From contig DATJZH010000428.1 in assembly GCA_035499215.1 (NCBI GenBank), positions 1 to 16,019 on the forward strand: a stretch of DNA of 16,019 nt. Reading direction: 5' to 3'. This document shows, piece after piece, positions 14,689 through 16,019 of this stretch. The first letter of the stretch is position 1; the number at the start of each line of letters is the position of its first letter. Both the position numbers and the translations under genes were made by a program. The notes under the pieces are model-generated. The model was not told the DNA's origin. It searched no databases and saw nothing but the letters and a program-made list of their open reading frames with translations. The DNA comes from DATJZH01 sp035499215. Lineage in GTDB: Bacteria > Actinomycetota > Actinomycetes > Streptosporangiales > Streptosporangiaceae.

Positions 14689-15576
14689 GTGGCCATTCCG
14701 GTCGTGCGGGAGACGTCGGCGGACACGCCCATTGCCCGGGCCGCCCAAGCCGCGGTGATCGCGCGCGCTGGCGGGCAGTGGCCGCGCCCGGAGTCGTGCC
14801 GGGTCATCACCGTAGCGAATCAGAAAGGCGGAGTCGGCAAGACGACGACCGCGGTGAATCTCGCCGCGTGCCTGGCGATGCACGGCCTGCGGGTGCTGGT
14901 CATCGACCTCGATCCGCAGGGCAATGCCTCAACCGCGCTGGATATCGAGCATCATGCTGGGCTCCGCTCTATCTATAACGTCCTGGTTGACGGCCAGCCC
15001 TTGACGTCGATCATCCAGCCGGTCGCCGGCTACCCGCGGCTCGATTGCGCGCCTGCCACCATCGACCTGGCTGGTGCGGAGATCGAGCTTGTGCCTCTGG
15101 TGGCACGGGAATCGCGGCTGGCCAAGGCACTCGGAGGACACGATTTCTCGGATCTTGACTACATCCTGATCGACTGCCCGCCGTCGCTTGGCTTGCTGAC
15201 GTTGAACGCCCTGGTCGCCACGGCGGAAGTGCTCATACCGATCCAGTGCGAGTACTACGCCCTCGAGGGTCTGGAGCAGCTGCTGCGGACTGTGGAACTG
15301 GTGCGCAGCCATCTCAACCCCAGGCTAGCGGTCAGTACCATCCTGCTCACGATGTACGACGCCCGGACCCGGCTGGCAGGCCAAGTTGCCGCTGAAGTGC
15401 GCGATCACTTCGGGCACTTGGTCCTCGGCCCGGTGATTCCGCGGAATGTGCGGGTGTCGGAGGCTCCGAGCTACGGCCAATCGGTGATGACGTATGATCC
15501 CGGTTCTACCGGTGCCATAGCCTATCTGGAGGCCACCCGGGAGCTGGCTGGGCGCGGAGCGCGGGCGGCGCGGTGA
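14689..15576 (+). CDS. parA: Chromosome-partitioning ATPase ParA (Soj family)
   Basis: A 295-residue deviant Walker A ATPase. ATP-bound ParA dimers coat the nucleoid and pull ParB-parS complexes to segregate the new origin. Motifs are the deviant Walker A KGGVGKTT (46-53), VIDLDPQGN (71-79), Walker B region DYILIDCPPSLG (157-168) and IPIQCEYYALEGL (183-195), all as in actinobacterial chromosomal ParA. The N-terminal 37 residues contain VRETSADTPIARAAQ (6-20), matching the VSRET...DTPIGRAAQ region of Streptomyces homologues. The GTG at 14689 has CGAGGA (14679-14684) about 4 nt upstream; no other ATG/GTG/TTG exists in frame back to the stop at 14521. It is shorter at the N-terminus than Streptomyces ParA. 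parB follows after an unusually long 359-bp gap. Confidence 0.96.
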   Translation: MAIPVVRETSADTPIARAAQAAVIARAGGQWPRPESCRVITVANQKGGVGKTTTAVNLAACLAMHGLRVLVIDLDPQGNASTALDIEHHAGLRSIYNVLVDGQPLTSIIQPVAGYPRLDCAPATIDLAGAEIELVPLVARESRLAKALGGHDFSDLDYILIDCPPSLGLLTLNALVATAEVLIPIQCEYYALEGLEQLLRTVELVRSHLNPRLAVSTILLTMYDARTRLAGQVAAEVRDHFGHLVLGPVIPRNVRVSEAPSYGQSVMTYDPGSTGAIAYLEATRELAGRGARAAR

Positions 15577-15654
15577 TAGCGCTGACGCGCCTGCGGTCAC
15601 TCACGGCTACCGTCAGCGGAGATGCGCGACCGCGCCAGCCTCCTGGGCCCGGCA

Positions 15655-15677
15655 GGGATCCCCAGAACGGGGATCCC
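15655..15677. repeat. 9-bp hairpin in the parA-parB gap
   Basis: GGGATCCCC (15655-15663) and GGGGATCCC (15669-15677) are perfect reverse complements around the loop AGAAC, 78 nt after the parA stop. The same segment also reads as a 12-bp direct repeat, GGATCCCCAGAA (15656-15667 and 15671-15682). No T-run follows, so it is not a standard intrinsic terminator; it may stabilise or partially terminate the parA transcript. Confidence 0.6.
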
Positions 15678-15784
15678 CAGAAGACCGCGCCGACATCGAG
15701 CTACCTGGCAGGATGGTCCCGCCAAGACCCGCTTCCCGGGGTCCAGCGGGCACCGGCTCGGCAGCCACCGGCTCGGGTACCGGG

Positions 15785-15816
15785 CCCCGGCGGGCACCGG
15801 CCCCGGCGGGCACCGT
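15785..15816. repeat. Two tandem 16-bp GC-rich repeats before parB
   Basis: CCCCGGCGGGCACCGG (15785-15800) is followed directly by a copy differing only in the last base (15801-15816). Function unknown. Confidence 0.6.
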
Positions 15817-15935
15817 TGGTGCCGGGCGCGGGCGGCATTTGTCGGGTAGCGGCACTGCGGGGTAACCGGCGCAGGACAGAACAAGGGCCGTGGCGCTGAC
15901 CGGACACGGACGCAAGGCGGCGGCAGGGAGGCGCG

Positions 15936-16019
15936 ATGCCCCAGCAGAGGCGGGGACTGGGCAAGGGACTCGGCGCGCTGATCCCGTCGGCTCCGGTCAC
16001 GGTGGTACCTGAGCGGGCC
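15936..16019 (+). CDS. parB: Chromosome-partitioning protein ParB (N-terminal fragment)
   Basis: The first 28 codons of parB, cut by the window edge. The peptide begins MPQQRRGLGKGLGALIPSAP; the basic RRGLGKGLGALIP motif is the hallmark N-terminus of chromosomal ParB and is the segment that binds ParA and stimulates its ATPase. ParB is the CTPase clamp that binds parS and spreads along DNA. The ATG at 15936 is preceded by AGGGAGG (15925-15931) at 4-nt spacing. The position after parA and a nearby parS supports the call. Confidence 0.93.
   Translation, partial: MPQQRRGLGKGLGALIPSAPVTVVPERA

Larger units (their letters stand above)
15577..15935. other. parA-parB intergenic region with hairpin and short repeats
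   Basis: 359 bp between parA and parB. It contains a strong hairpin (15655-15677) and two sets of GC-rich direct repeats: CACCGGCTCGG at 15751-15761 and 15766-15776, and the 16-bp unit at 15785-15816. One frame (GTG 15573 to TGA 15899, 108 codons) is open and its GTG overlaps the parA stop, but the Pro/Arg/Gly-rich peptide matches nothing I know and contains the repeats, so I do not call it a gene. Confidence 0.6.

Noticed and set aside
15655..15682. Intrinsic terminator after parA
   Set aside because: The stem is perfect but no run of T follows, so it is reported only as a hairpin.
15573..15899. 108-codon open frame starting on the parA stop codon
   Set aside because: The coupled GTGA start is attractive, but the Pro/Arg/Gly-rich peptide contains the DNA repeats, has uneven codon bias and matches nothing I recognise.
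1..16019. tRNA, rRNA, CRISPR, insertion sequence or prophage signals
   Set aside because: None were seen. All substantial coding capacity is explained by conserved origin-region genes, so a novel defence or mobile system is not supported.

Overview
This window is the replication-origin neighbourhood of a high-GC actinobacterial chromosome. The evidence is gene order and gene content. On the minus strand, reading outward from about 10.0 kb, lie dnaA, dnaN, recF, dciA, gyrB, gyrA and the start of one further gene. On the plus strand, from 10.5 kb, lie rpmH, rnpA, yidD, yidC, jag, rsmG, parA and the start of parB. The very GC-rich sequence, frequent GTG/TTG starts, the dciA-type helicase-loading gene and the long disordered DnaA domain II fit Actinomycetota such as Streptomyces or Streptosporangiales relatives. 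The exact order or family cannot be fixed from this sequence. There is no tRNA, rRNA, CRISPR array, transposase or phage gene here.

Left arm (1-10005, minus strand): the replication initiator (dnaA), sliding clamp (dnaN), recombination mediator (recF), the helicase-associated DciA (DUF721) and both DNA gyrase subunits. recF/dciA overlap; dnaN/recF and gyrB/gyrA are each 19 bp apart, so dnaN-recF-dciA and gyrB-gyrA look like operons, with a candidate gyrB promoter at the end of dciA. Downstream of gyrA a partial gene runs off the edge; its position suggests the DUF3566 membrane protein usually found there, but its visible part is too short to prove this.

Two long gaps flank dnaA. The dnaN-dnaA gap (7855-8304) is where oriC lies in Streptomyces and mycobacteria; it holds near-consensus DnaA boxes, short palindromes and two AT-rich patches. 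The dnaA-rpmH gap (10006-10496) holds further DnaA boxes and a near-consensus housekeeping promoter for rpmH. The same 14-bp box-containing sequence occurs in both gaps.

Right arm (10497-16019, plus strand): ribosomal protein L34, the RNase P protein, membrane-insertion genes yidD and yidC, the RNA-binding protein Jag/KhpB, the 16S rRNA methyltransferase RsmG, then the chromosome-segregation genes parA and parB. rnpA/yidD/yidC overlap and are probably co-transcribed from the rpmH promoter. A perfect parS site sits in the 543-bp rsmG-parA gap. The parA-parB gap is also long (359 bp) and carries a hairpin and short repeats.

The region is a conserved core locus, and I found no undescribed system. 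Points worth checking are the parS placement relative to the ParA N-terminus, the DnaA-box 14-mer flanking dnaA, an unusual His beside the GyrA catalytic Tyr, the region after gyrA with several candidate starts, and the structured parA-parB gap.
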